Positions 49,550-58,178 of a stretch of 58,898 nt of DNA are shown here, piece after piece. The stretch is from Saccharofermentans sp. (GTDB lineage: Bacteria > Bacillota > Clostridia > Saccharofermentanales > Saccharofermentanaceae), in NCBI GenBank assembly GCA_024692235.1, contig JAILMW010000020.1, positions 1 to 58,898 on the forward strand, given 5' to 3'. The translations under genes were made by a program, and so were the position numbers. The first letter of the stretch is position 1. The number at the start of each line of letters is the position of its first letter. The notes below the pieces were generated by a model. It saw only the letters and a list, made by a program, of their open reading frames with translations. It searched no databases and was not told the origin of the DNA.

Positions 49550-49630
49550 AAAACACGCTTTGTCGATTATTGTCGATTTTTGACGACTTTTTTGTCCCAT
49601 TTCCGCTTAGAAAGCCTGTATATTTATCTC

Positions 49631-50437
49631 ATGTACTTGAAAAGATTACCCGACAAAATGCTTATGGCACGTTACAACTATCTAAAAGACATGTTAAATA
49701 GCATGCCAGAACTTAACTGCCCCGGAAGCAATATTTTCTACATAAGAATGCCGGGCGGAAAAACGCGCTATTCCTATAAGCGCGTCTACCCCAACTCCCC
49801 GGAGCGAGAGTACTATGAGCAGATCCTGAGAAAAAGGGGCGAACTCAAGGAGCAGCTGATAAGGCTGGAAAACGCCTGGCAAGATAAGCACGGCTTCCCC
49901 ATCCCGACAGCGGACGAAAGGCAGTTTGTGGTGATCAACACAGGATCACGACTTAGCATGGATAACTTCAATATGCTTAACGAATATTCCAATCCCAGGC
50001 CCATAGAGACGAATTATGTATCAGGAGGGAGAAAATATAGGTCCAGACTGGAGCTTCATACAACCGAGGCGCTGAGCCTGCTGGGACTCGAATGGAAATA
50101 CGAACCTTCGATCACGCTAAGTGTACCCGGCAGGTTCATGGGATATCACAGGACCGTTACGATCAATCCGGACTTTGCTGTAGCAGTACCCGAACTTAAA
50201 AGATTCTTCATCGTCGAAGCACTTGGCATGCTGTCGGATAAGTCATATACCGAAGAAGCCTGCAACAAGATAAAGACATATGCGTATAACGGGATATATC
50301 CGTCTAAAGATCTGGTCCTCATCCCAGGCGATTCAACATATATGCCGCCGATCGAAGCGATAGTATCGTCAGTGGCGGCAACTTTGGATCACATCTGTTC
50401 CGAAGTCGTCATCGAAGCGGGCAGTCTGAAGCTCTGA
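49631..50437 (+). CDS. PD-(D/E)XK-like nuclease-family protein, probably leaderless
   Basis: 268 residues. The central pattern Glu141 in YRSRLELHT, Asp181 in TINPDFAVAV and Glu196 in FIVEALG follows the order of a PD-(D/E)XK active site, with the final Lys replaced (EAL), as in clostridial relatives carrying EHFG there. A charged helical region (~55-90) precedes it. The ATG at 49631 has no ribosome site, but TATATT (49619-49624) places the transcript start at the ATG itself. An upstream in-frame TTG at 49580 lacks any initiation signal. Its end overlaps the convergent DUF2971 gene by 29 bases. DNA-related function is inferred. Confidence 0.72.
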   Translation: MYLKRLPDKMLMARYNYLKDMLNSMPELNCPGSNIFYIRMPGGKTRYSYKRVYPNSPEREYYEQILRKRGELKEQLIRLENAWQDKHGFPIPTADERQFVVINTGSRLSMDNFNMLNEYSNPRPIETNYVSGGRKYRSRLELHTTEALSLLGLEWKYEPSITLSVPGRFMGYHRTVTINPDFAVAVPELKRFFIVEALGMLSDKSYTEEACNKIKTYAYNGIYPSKDLVLIPGDSTYMPPIEAIVSSVAATLDHICSEVVIEAGSLKL

Positions 50438-51257
50438 TGTGATCAGCAAGACGAGGAAAGCCCAGATCCACAAGGAATGTACGAAGTTCATCCAGGTTCT
50501 GGTTGGACCTGGGACCGACGACTAATTCCTCAAACAGAGAGTCGTGACTTATTCCCTGCTCCGCGCAGAGAAGATCGTACTTGATCTTAAGGTAGCGCTT
50601 CACTTCGTTATCCTTGCACTCGTATTCGTAGCGATATGCTTCGGATGATTTACAAAAAGGCATGCCGATAAGGGTGTAAACGCGCCTTTCACACTCGGCC
50701 CAGAAGCTTCTGTTCTTATAGCTCGGTGCGTTAGTCAGGATGTTGGAAACAAGGCGTTCCAGGGTATCCACGCCTTCAGCAGTTATATTTCCGGTCTTGA
50801 AGTATTCGTCCAACACGGAATAGAACTTATGCTTTCGGATATCAGAGTCATAGTAGACGTTGTTGAAGACTACATTGCAGCTCGAGAGAAGGTCCGCAAA
50901 GACACGCGTATTGATCTTAAGGCATACGCCTGTGGCGCGGTCGCCATAGCGCTCCCACTGAGATGCATCCTCTTCCTGAGATGAGAAGCACATGGCAAAA
51001 GGATACTCCTTGGATGCGTCTTCTATAAGATTACTGAACATGTTCACTCTGTCGGAAGAGATGCTCTTATAATCGGCTCTCACGGAACTTACGATCTTAT
51101 TGGTAAACTCGATAAGTTCCTTCTTATCGTTCATGGTTGATGTATTGCCCCACCAGAATTCCTTATTGCGGATAATGCCGAACAATGCCTTCATGGTGGT
51201 GTAGTGATAGATATATTCTCCGAATTCTTCTGTGACATTATTAGCTTTTACAAACAT
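50409..51257 (-). CDS. DUF2971-family protein
   Basis: 282 residues, cytoplasmic. The family signatures are clear: YIYHYTTMKALFGII near residue 15, WWGNTSTMNDKKE near 35, CFSSQEEDASQWERYGD near 92 and FKTGNITAEGV-type middle; the C-terminal half is poorly conserved. DUF2971 has no settled function; homologues are often found in accessory regions beside defence genes. AAGGCGA precedes the ATG. It faces the nuclease-like gene tail to tail with a 29-base overlap. Confidence 0.9.
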   Translation of the reverse strand: MFVKANNVTEEFGEYIYHYTTMKALFGIIRNKEFWWGNTSTMNDKKELIEFTNKIVSSVRADYKSISSDRVNMFSNLIEDASKEYPFAMCFSSQEEDASQWERYGDRATGVCLKINTRVFADLLSSCNVVFNNVYYDSDIRKHKFYSVLDEYFKTGNITAEGVDTLERLVSNILTNAPSYKNRSFWAECERRVYTLIGMPFCKSSEAYRYEYECKDNEVKRYLKIKYDLLCAEQGISHDSLFEELVVGPRSNQNLDELRTFLVDLGFPRLADHIRASDCPLR

Positions 51258-51290
51258 CGATATCGCCTTCTTTCTATGAATATATTATCA

Positions 51291-51331
51291 CAAATAAAAA
51301 CCGCCGGACCTCACAAAGGAAGCCCGGCGGC
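51291..51331 (-). terminator. Rho-independent terminator of the OB-fold-like lipoprotein gene
   Basis: Reverse strand: CCGCCGGGCTTCC pairs with GGTCCGGCGG (imperfect inner part) and is followed by TTTTTATTTG. Confidence 0.88.
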
Positions 51332-51353
51332 AATATGCATATCAGTTTGGATA

Positions 51354-52262
51354 TTATGCTTCTTCAGACTCTTCTACAGACTCGTCAGTAGTCTCTTCAG
51401 CATCAACTTCATCTGCATCCTCGTTATCCTCAGCATCGGAAGCGCTCTCGACAACAGTAACGGATGTGATGTGAGTGTTAGGTCCTTCATACCAGTAAAG
51501 GAAGCCCTCTACGTCAACTACATCGCCTTCCTCAAGATTGCTTACGAGATCGTAGAAATCTGCATCGTCACCATTGAGGTAGTACTCAAGGCAGAACTCA
51601 TACTCTTCGTCATCAAGAGAAAGAGTAACGTAGATATCGTCACCGGGCTGATCATTCTTGAAAGCAACGCTTACAACTGTCATCTCGGAGAAAGATACGA
51701 GCTGGTTCTGAAGGTCGATGAGCTCATCTGTGCCGAGAAGATCTGTAGCATCAACGGGTTCTGCGATCCAGAGACCATCCTCGATCTCGAATGTAGCGTC
51801 GATGATCTCGACTTCACCGGACCACTCGGACTTATAACCTGTAACCTTGATCTTCTGGCCTTCTACGAGAAGATCGTAATCCTCCTCGGAGCACTCCATC
51901 TCATAGCAGAAGTACGCGCCGTCGGGATCCTGAAGATAAATGGTAGCCTTGTCTTCCCACCAAGACTGCTTAGCCTGAACGAATGCCTCGATAACTACCT
52001 CGGCGTCAAGTTCAGCATCTGCATACTCGGCATAAGTCATAACGCCCTCGCCCTTCTCAAGCGCCTCGTCGTCACTAAGTGTAGCGACAGTTGCTTCAGT
52101 AGCCTCTGTCTCAGGTGCCTCTGTAGCTTCCGTAGCAGAAGTAGCAGGCGTAGTAGCAGGAACGATGCTTGCTGTTGTACCGCCTGTCTGGTTGTTGTTA
52201 GCACAAGCTGCAAGGGAAAGTACCATTGCTGCAGAAAGTGTTACTGCGATAAATTTCTTCAT
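51354..52262 (-). CDS. Acidic lipoprotein with tandem OB-fold-like domains
   Basis: 302 residues. Signal peptide with lipobox LAAC (Cys20). A Thr/Ala/Glu linker (~25-75) is followed by two domains of similar beta pattern: ~78-165 (VVIEAFVQAKQSWWEDKATIYL, then EGQKIKVTGYKSEW) and ~180-270 (LVSFSEMTVVSVAFKN, then EEGDVVDVEGFLYWYEG), both like OB folds of bacterial surface lipoproteins. A very acidic tail (~275-302) ends the protein. AAGGAGAA precedes the ATG. It follows the sugar ABC genes on the same strand but with an 87-bp gap. Ligand unknown. Confidence 0.85.
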   Translation of the reverse strand: MKKFIAVTLSAAMVLSLAACANNNQTGGTTASIVPATTPATSATEATEAPETEATEATVATLSDDEALEKGEGVMTYAEYADAELDAEVVIEAFVQAKQSWWEDKATIYLQDPDGAYFCYEMECSEEDYDLLVEGQKIKVTGYKSEWSGEVEIIDATFEIEDGLWIAEPVDATDLLGTDELIDLQNQLVSFSEMTVVSVAFKNDQPGDDIYVTLSLDDEEYEFCLEYYLNGDDADFYDLVSNLEEGDVVDVEGFLYWYEGPNTHITSVTVVESASDAEDNEDADEVDAEETTDESVEESEEA

Positions 52263-52349
52263 AATGTTTTCTCCTTTATCTTTAACCCTAAAGAATAGAT
52301 CTCCGATCCTTCGAAGATCACCCTAATTATACGACTTAAGATCAAGTAT

Positions 52350-53939
52350 TCACTCTTTTTTGCGTTTTACGGCTCCATATACTACATATGCAACAATTAA
52401 TACCCAGGTAATGCCGAGACTTGTGAGCAAAGTGACAGAAGTTTGCGGCAACGGTCCCAAGTCCTTCTTGCCGTATTCATCCAGGTGATACATGGACTTA
52501 ACATCCTCAAAAAGTGAATCCAGATATGCATCATCCACTACCCCGCCTCGCCTTACGCTCTTGGCCGTATTCTCTATCATCTGCCCCGATGCATCACGAA
52601 GGGATGTTGAACCGTTAAAGACAGGTGTAACGAAAGTGTTCTGCGCATTATTAAGGAGCAGCTCGGATGCCTGTATCTTGATGTCGTAGTGAAGATCTTC
52701 GTCTTCCCCCGCACGGGAAAGATAATCAATATATGAAGGATCGTTCTGCGCCTTTAAAGTAACGGGAACATAGCCTTCAGTCTGAGCATAAGCGATCTGA
52801 ACGTCGTTAGTAAGCAGATACTGAGCAAAGAGCCACGAAGCCAGCACCTCCTGCGGATCAGCCTTATTGAAGACGCAGATGGAAGGACCTTGTGAGATCA
52901 TCTGCATATTTGAAGGGTCGTACTGAGGTACGGGATATACTGCCAGTTCGAAGTCGACGAGCTTATCTGCGCTGATATCAAGATGCGGAGCAGAAGATCC
53001 CATCCATGTGGCGCCCGCGGTAGAATCCACGGCGAAGATACACTGGCCCGCATTAAGGAAGTTACCGGGGTAGCTTGAGATCTTGAATGTCGAGAATGCA
53101 CCTGTCTCTACATGCGAAGCGATCTGTCGAAGTATATCTCTCGTATTATCGTTGAAGATCTCGATATTGCCGCCTTCGTCCGAGTAGCCCGCGCCCTGCT
53201 GACGAAGCATCTGGATCATCATGTTATCAGTAGACTTGTAGATAAACGGGATCATGGTCATCTGCCCGTTGACGGCAAAAGTTCCGTCGGGATTCCTGGC
53301 CATGGCAGCCTCAGACACCTCCCAGACAAAGTCCCAGGTAAGGACTTCGGGAAGCTCATATCCCAAAGCCTCTACATAGGTCTTATTGACATAGCATGCT
53401 TCGGTAGATCTCATATAAGGGATCGCGTAGTAATTGGTTCCCAGTTTGCACTCCTCTATGAACTGCGGAACAAATTCGTCGAGGGCAGGCGAGTCGAACC
53501 TTAATTCGCTTCCTCCAAGTCCGTAGGCAGGATCAGCAAAAAGATCATCCAGCGGGACCACCACATTATCGCCGGTCATATACGTAGCTATATGGTCGGG
53601 ATATGTGATACAGACATTAGGTGTCGTATTGGTGGCGATGTTGGTTATGACGTCGTTATAGATCTTGCCGTAGTCATTATAAAGACGAAGCGTCACCGTT
53701 ATGTTCGGATATAATTCCTGGAAGGATTCTATGGCGTTCTCGTAGATCTCCGTCTGCGTTTTATTCGTATCGTTCTTTGCCCAGAATGTGATCTCGTAGT
53801 GCTTCGTCTCGTCGAAAGTATCAGGAACGGCAAAAGCATCGCGGTAACGCGCCCCGTGGCATCCCGTAAGGGAAATAAGGGACGATACCAGCAAAGAAAC
53901 ACTCAAGGCACAGGATATTATCTTTTTTGCTAAGCTCAT
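52350..53939 (-). CDS. Sugar ABC transporter solute-binding protein with C-terminal membrane anchor
   Basis: 529 residues. N-terminal signal peptide with lipobox-like LTGC (Cys27), then the family-1 solute-binding fold (HYEITFWAKNDTNKTQTEIYENA near residue 46; PTYMRSTEACYVNKTYVEALGYELPEVLTWDFV-type hinge split across ~170-205). Unusually, the C-terminus carries a proline-rich stretch and a second membrane segment (~503-523, TLLTSLGITWVLIVAYVVYG) before KRKKE, giving a second anchor. It overlaps the permease gene by four bases (ATGA) and delivers oligosaccharides or polyols; the sugar is not evident. Confidence 0.92.
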   Translation of the reverse strand: MSLAKKIISCALSVSLLVSSLISLTGCHGARYRDAFAVPDTFDETKHYEITFWAKNDTNKTQTEIYENAIESFQELYPNITVTLRLYNDYGKIYNDVITNIATNTTPNVCITYPDHIATYMTGDNVVVPLDDLFADPAYGLGGSELRFDSPALDEFVPQFIEECKLGTNYYAIPYMRSTEACYVNKTYVEALGYELPEVLTWDFVWEVSEAAMARNPDGTFAVNGQMTMIPFIYKSTDNMMIQMLRQQGAGYSDEGGNIEIFNDNTRDILRQIASHVETGAFSTFKISSYPGNFLNAGQCIFAVDSTAGATWMGSSAPHLDISADKLVDFELAVYPVPQYDPSNMQMISQGPSICVFNKADPQEVLASWLFAQYLLTNDVQIAYAQTEGYVPVTLKAQNDPSYIDYLSRAGEDEDLHYDIKIQASELLLNNAQNTFVTPVFNGSTSLRDASGQMIENTAKSVRRGGVVDDAYLDSLFEDVKSMYHLDEYGKKDLGPLPQTSVTLLTSLGITWVLIVAYVVYGAVKRKKE

Positions 53940-54802
53940 CCTTTCGTACCTCCTCTTGAGACTCCCGCCATGATCTTCTTATGGAAGATAAGAAAGAGCA
54001 CTATGAGGGGGACCGAGATGGCAACTACAGCAGCCATCATCGCAGGGATGTTCTCTCGGCCGAATCCGTTCTCCCTTATCTCCTGTATACCGTTAGATAC
54101 AAGGAAATAGTTTGCATTATCGGTGATGAGCCTGGGCCAGACATAGGAATTCCAGCACTCGATCACCTTAAGGATAATAATCGTAACAACAGTCGGCTGA
54201 CAGATTGGGATCATGACCTTGAAAAGGTACTTAAGATCGGACGTGCCGTCCACCTTTGCAGCCTTATAAAGCTCATTTGGTATCTGCTCGAAATTCTCCT
54301 TAAGAAGGTAGATGTAGAATACCGAAGTAACGGACGGGAGTATAAGTCCCGTGAAGGTATTACGAAGGCCTAAGTCCGTTATGGTAACAAAGTTTGTGAT
54401 TATAACGAGCTCGTTAGGGATCATCATAAGAGACAGGAATAAAGTAAACACGATATTCTTGCCGCGGAACTCAAGGCGCGAGAAGGCAAAAGCCGCAAAT
54501 ACGATGACGATCAGCATCAGCGCCGTCGTTATAACCGTGAATATGAGAGTATTTACAAAATACTTTCCGAGTGCGACCTGCGTGAAAGCATCATTATAGT
54601 TCTGCAACGTGGGAGAAGCGGTATACATCTTCGGAACATATTCCGAGTTGTAGCTGCCGTAGCTCTTAAATGAAGTAAGTATCATCCAGTAGAAAGGGAA
54701 AAGAACGATCAATCCCCAAAAGCCCAGCAACGTATATGTCACCGTCTTTCTTATGACGGCGCCGGTCTTTGCCTGTCTGCTTATCTTGTCGTAATCCTGC
54801 AT
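53936..54802 (-). CDS. Carbohydrate ABC transporter permease, MalG/UgpE type
   Basis: 288 residues. Six membrane segments and the EAA loop EQIPNELYKAAKVDGTSDLK near residue 185, which docks to the ATPase. GGGGGTGA precedes the ATG at 54802; the in-frame GTG three bases upstream is less likely. Twelve bases after the other permease. Confidence 0.95.
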   Translation of the reverse strand: MQDYDKISRQAKTGAVIRKTVTYTLLGFWGLIVLFPFYWMILTSFKSYGSYNSEYVPKMYTASPTLQNYNDAFTQVALGKYFVNTLIFTVITTALMLIVIVFAAFAFSRLEFRGKNIVFTLFLSLMMIPNELVIITNFVTITDLGLRNTFTGLILPSVTSVFYIYLLKENFEQIPNELYKAAKVDGTSDLKYLFKVMIPICQPTVVTIIILKVIECWNSYVWPRLITDNANYFLVSNGIQEIRENGFGRENIPAMMAAVVAISVPLIVLFLIFHKKIMAGVSRGGTKG

Positions 54803-54817
54803 CACATCACCCCCTTA

Positions 54818-55705
54818 TCACACGGGCTGCTTCCTGCTTATGAGCAGGTTGATACAGGTGATCGTAAATACTATGCCAAAGAGGATAAGTGCCGCCGCTG
54901 AAGCATATGACGGATATCCTCCGGAATCGCCGTAGAGCATGTCGTATACATAGCCTACGATGGTATTCATGCCGGCTGCGTTAAGGTTGGTACCGAAGAT
55001 GGCGACTTCATCGGAATATGCCTTGAAAGCTCCGATAAAACCCGTGATCACAAGGTAGAAGATCATGGGAGATATCATGGGGAGCGTTATCCTCGTGAAG
55101 ATACGAAGACGAGGCGTGCCGTCTATCTTGGCAGCCTTATAGTATACTTCGTCCACCGATGCCAGCGCACTTGTAAGGATAAGGATCTTAAAAGGAAGAA
55201 CGACCCACACGGTGTAAAAGCACATGACAAACATCTTCGCCCAGTAAGGTCCGTCTATGAAATCTACGGGGCCTCTCCCGAAGATAGCCAGGATCAGATT
55301 GATAAGACCGTCAGTATAAGGGGTCTTCTTGAACATGATCATGAAGACAAGTCCTACCGCCAGCGTATTGGTGACATAAGGAAGGAAGAATACGGTCTGG
55401 AACAATTCCTTGAGCTTCTTTATGGAATTAAGCCCCAGCGATATAAGAAGTGCCAGCCCTGTAGAGATCGGAACCGTGATGATAACGATAATAAATGTAT
55501 TCTTTATAGCCTGCAGGAAGTAAGGATCATGAAGCACGTAGGAATAGTTATAAAGACCTATACCGCAAGAAGTCTGCGAGGCCGAGTTATATCCCTCCTC
55601 AGCGGAGTAGATAAGTACGTCGATCAGGGGATATACCATAAAGACCCCCAGGAACAATATCGCAGGCAGAAGATAGAGCCATGCTTTTAAGTTATTGCTC
55701 TTCAT
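54818..55705 (-). CDS. Carbohydrate ABC transporter permease, MalF/UgpA type
   Basis: 295 residues. Six membrane segments with the EAA loop SVDEVYYKAAKIDGTPRLR near residue 195. It overlaps the ATPase gene by four bases and pairs with the MalG-type permease as the membrane channel. Confidence 0.95.
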   Translation of the reverse strand: MKSNNLKAWLYLLPAILFLGVFMVYPLIDVLIYSAEEGYNSASQTSCGIGLYNYSYVLHDPYFLQAIKNTFIIVIITVPISTGLALLISLGLNSIKKLKELFQTVFFLPYVTNTLAVGLVFMIMFKKTPYTDGLINLILAIFGRGPVDFIDGPYWAKMFVMCFYTVWVVLPFKILILTSALASVDEVYYKAAKIDGTPRLRIFTRITLPMISPMIFYLVITGFIGAFKAYSDEVAIFGTNLNAAGMNTIVGYVYDMLYGDSGGYPSYASAAALILFGIVFTITCINLLISRKQPV

Positions 55706-56814
55706 ATGAGCCTCTCCTCACTGTCCTTAGAGAATACAAACACCTTCTTGGGATTAACGTCGAACCTTATATCCTTGGAAGAGGAGTCTATATTATTATC
55801 TGCAGTGACTATAGCCCTGGAAGGAGACTCCGAGGAAGCGTGCTTAAAGACTACGCTGGTATCTCTTCCCATGACTTCGATCGCCTTAAGATCCGCCTTG
55901 ATGGCACCCTTCTTGCCTTCCAATTTCTCGTCAAGGACGAAGCCTTCGGGACGGATGCCTACATATACATCCTGATCCTTTATATCCTTAACGAAGTCCC
56001 TGCCCAGGATCTTATCCTCGCCGATATAGAGCTCGCCACCCTTTATAGAACCGTCATAGACATTAATAGGCGGTGTGCCCAGGAACTTGGCAACAAAGAG
56101 ATTTACGGGATTATCGTAGACCTCCTGAGGCTTTCCGATCTGATTAACGACACCCTCCTTCATGACTACGATCATGTCCGAAATGCTCATGGCTTCTTCC
56201 TGATCGTGTGTAACGAAGATAGTCGTGATGCCGGTAGTGTTTTGTATCCTCTTTATCTCTTCTCTTGTCTGTATGCGAAGACGGGCATCAAGGTTAGATA
56301 AGGGCTCATCAAGAAGGAGGACACGGGGCATCTTAACAAGGGCCCTTGCTATCGCAACTCTCTGCTGCTGACCGCCGCTCATCTCATTAGGACGCCTGTC
56401 CAGAAGTTCCTCGATCTGAACGGTCTTTGCAGCTTCCATGACCTTCTCTTCCATCTGCTCGCGGGTAAGCTTCTTGTCGCCCTTTAAGTTCTCCAGGGGG
56501 AACATTATATTCTTTCTGACTGTAAGGTGAGGATATAGCGCATAGCTTTGAAATACCATTCCTACACCTCTGTTCTCAGGCGGGAGCTTCGTGACATCAT
56601 CATCATCGAAGAAGATCTTACCTTCAGTAGGGACCTCAAGTCCGCAGATCAGGTTCAACGCCGTACTCTTACCGCATCCGGAAGGTCCCAGAAGACCTAT
56701 GAGCTTGCCGTCGGGTATCTCAAAATCAAAGTCGTTTACCGCTATGACCTCGGCTGCTATCTTCTTATTCCTGTTAGGAAACCTCTTTGTCAGATGTTCA
56801 AGTCTTATCTTCAT
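55702..56814 (-). CDS. Sugar ABC transporter ATPase, MsmK/UgpC type
   Basis: 370 residues. Walker A GPSGCGKSTALN near residue 43, signature [15 protein letters not shown], Walker B RVLLLDEPLSNLDARL, the H-loop in VTHDQEEAM, and a C-terminal TOBE/regulatory domain (~245-370). The start at 56814 is chosen because GGAGGGGG lies just upstream. It heads ATPase-permease-permease-binding protein, a complete importer; in many Firmicutes the ATPase is shared and lies elsewhere, so its inclusion here is notable. Confidence 0.95.
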   Translation of the reverse strand: MKIRLEHLTKRFPNRNKKIAAEVIAVNDFDFEIPDGKLIGLLGPSGCGKSTALNLICGLEVPTEGKIFFDDDDVTKLPPENRGVGMVFQSYALYPHLTVRKNIMFPLENLKGDKKLTREQMEEKVMEAAKTVQIEELLDRRPNEMSGGQQQRVAIARALVKMPRVLLLDEPLSNLDARLRIQTREEIKRIQNTTGITTIFVTHDQEEAMSISDMIVVMKEGVVNQIGKPQEVYDNPVNLFVAKFLGTPPINVYDGSIKGGELYIGEDKILGRDFVKDIKDQDVYVGIRPEGFVLDEKLEGKKGAIKADLKAIEVMGRDTSVVFKHASSESPSRAIVTADNNIDSSSKDIRFDVNPKKVFVFSKDSEERLI

Positions 56815-56891
56815 ATATGCCCCCTCCGGCAAGTGCCTTCGCGGCACTGATAGAACACCTTGAGTATATCACAACAAGGTTTCCTCAAGCT

Positions 56892-56925
56892 TACAAAAAG
56901 ACCGTCTCCTAAGAAGACGGCCTTT
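56892..56925 (-). terminator. Rho-independent terminator of the membrane-protein pair
   Basis: Reverse strand: AAAGGCCGTCT, loop TCTTAGG-type, AGACGGTCTTT, then TTGT. It lies nine bases after the stop at 56934. Confidence 0.85.
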
Positions 56926-56933
56926 ATCGTATA

Positions 56934-57242
56934 TCACCTCTTAAGAAGCGCTGCTCTGACTCTTCCCTTGGGATCCTTTATAAGGACCATCACCATCCAG
57001 ATGATAAGACCCAGGGCTACGGCTGCAACTCCCAGGAAAGCATCATTTAACATATCTGCAGCAGCGGGAGTAAAGAACTCTGCGCCAAGCTCAATATACT
57101 CGAATACCGCATCCACGCTCCACATGAGAGCTGCGCCCCAGTATATAAGCGCAAGTGTTCCTATCTTCATGGAATCATCCTTGGCGTTATACCACTTGAT
57201 AGTGGCAATGATAGCGGCAAAAGTGGTTATAAGAAGTGTCAC
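56934..57242 (-). CDS. Small three-helix membrane protein
   Basis: 102 residues. Hydrophobic segments at about 2-16, 27-45 and 64-88, with a basic C-terminal tail (KDPKGRVRAALLKR). It starts with GTG, overlapping the previous gene's stop by four bases (GTGA), so translation is coupled. Family not recognised. It forms a two-gene unit with the next gene upstream. Confidence 0.75.
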   Translation of the reverse strand: MTLLITTFAAIIATIKWYNAKDDSMKIGTLALIYWGAALMWSVDAVFEYIELGAEFFTPAAADMLNDAFLGVAAVALGLIIWMVMVLIKDPKGRVRAALLKR

Positions 57243-57619
57243 GATACCTCTGCCTCCTTTGCCGTTGTCTCGAGCTTACTCTTAAGCACCGTATCTGCTA
57301 CCTTGCACATGATAAACCATACAACGGTAATAAGAACTGCCATGGATACACCTACGGTAGCGATCTCCTTAAGCATCTCGGCAGTATCTTCGGGGGAATT
57401 CATTGCAGTAAGGAAAGGGAACCATGCAGTGATCTCTCCGTGCCATATATGCTCGAAAGCAAGAAGAGCCGAACCTCCGAAGAGCATCGTAGATAACCAC
57501 TTTACCTTCCTTGCAAGAGGTATCTTGTCAGAGGCCTCCTTGCCGCCTTTCTTCTCAATACTCTTCTCAACTGCCTTTACGATAACGGCCTCAGCCAACG
57601 GAGCGGTAAAACAAGCCAT
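57239..57619 (-). CDS. Small membrane protein of a clostridial family
   Basis: 126 residues. Hydrophobic segments near 2-16, 42-60 and 90-112; the conserved stretch FGGSALLAFEHIWHGEITAW looks diagnostic of a clostridial membrane family without assigned function. GGGGGAGG precedes two close ATG codons; spacing favours 57619 over 57625. Coupled to the gene downstream. Confidence 0.78.
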   Translation of the reverse strand: MACFTAPLAEAVIVKAVEKSIEKKGGKEASDKIPLARKVKWLSTMLFGGSALLAFEHIWHGEITAWFPFLTAMNSPEDTAEMLKEIATVGVSMAVLITVVWFIMCKVADTVLKSKLETTAKEAEVS

Positions 57620-57722
57620 ATACATGCCTCCCCCAAATATACAAAAAATGAAGTGCAACGCTCTATTTGCGTCACACTTCATTCTAGCATAGCGTAATTT
57701 GAAAATATGTAATAAAGTTTTG

Positions 57723-57914
57723 TCAAACCTCTTCGTCGGCTACAATATTTTTGGCATTCTGCTTACCCAGATCGGAAAAGAACAGCAACATACTCACGAA
57801 CATCAGAAGTCCTGCAGGAAACATTGCCATTCCCATATAAGCAGCCATTACCATAAATACAATACCGAGAAGTACACAAGTAGCGGAAAAGATCAGCGTA
57901 ATATTTCCTTTCAT
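57723..57914 (-). CDS. Very small two-helix membrane protein
   Basis: 63 residues. Two hydrophobic segments (~4-22, ~27-47) and a short acidic tail. GAGGAGAA is the ribosome site for ATG 57914. An extended -10 (TGATATAGT on minus, near 57969-57977) lies about 55 bases upstream. Small proteins of this type are often mis-annotated or missed; function unknown. Confidence 0.7.
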   Translation of the reverse strand: MKGNITLIFSATCVLLGIVFMVMAAYMGMAMFPAGLLMFVSMLLFFSDLGKQNAKNIVADEEV

Positions 57915-58068
57915 AATGTTTCTCCTCTTTGTTTCTTTAGTATCGTTCCTAACCGATTTCATCATAAATAACTATATCAAAGAGAGAGCAAATAAAACAT
58001 TAAGATAAGATTAAGTTTCGCGAAAAGGGCCAAATTTTACAACTCTTACACATCTTTCAACCAAGTAG

Positions 58069-58175
58069 TATACATCTCATTGCTAATATAGCATCGTACC
58101 TGATAATTAATTATCAGACATACTTTTTCATAACCTTCCTTAAGGACTTCCGCCCCCCGGGAGTCCTTTCCCTTT
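58069..58175 (+). ncRNA. Candidate small RNA with terminal hairpin (uncertain)
   Basis: CTTACA (58045-58050), 18 bp and TATACA (58069-58074) could start a plus-strand transcript near 58081. It would contain the perfect 18-bp palindrome CTGATAATTAATTATCAG (58100-58117) and end at AAGGACTTCCG/CGGGAGTCCTT (58143-58167) followed by TCCCTTTTG. No coding frame explains this terminator on the plus strand. Confidence 0.35.
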
Positions 58176-58178
58176 TGT

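Larger units (their letters stand above)
49283..49630. other. 348-bp divergent intergenic region with a palindromic motif cluster
   Basis: No gene is credible. It contains the ilvE promoter, seven ATCGTGAAAT-like motifs (49433-49549), a direct repeat of TGTCGATT with a 10-base period (49561-49578), and the TATATT -10 of the nuclease-like gene (49619-49624). Confidence 0.7.

Noticed and set aside
51204..52298. Long plus-strand frame opposite the OB-fold-like lipoprotein
   Set aside because: The lipoprotein has a lipobox, ribosome site and terminator; the opposite frame has none and runs across two genes.
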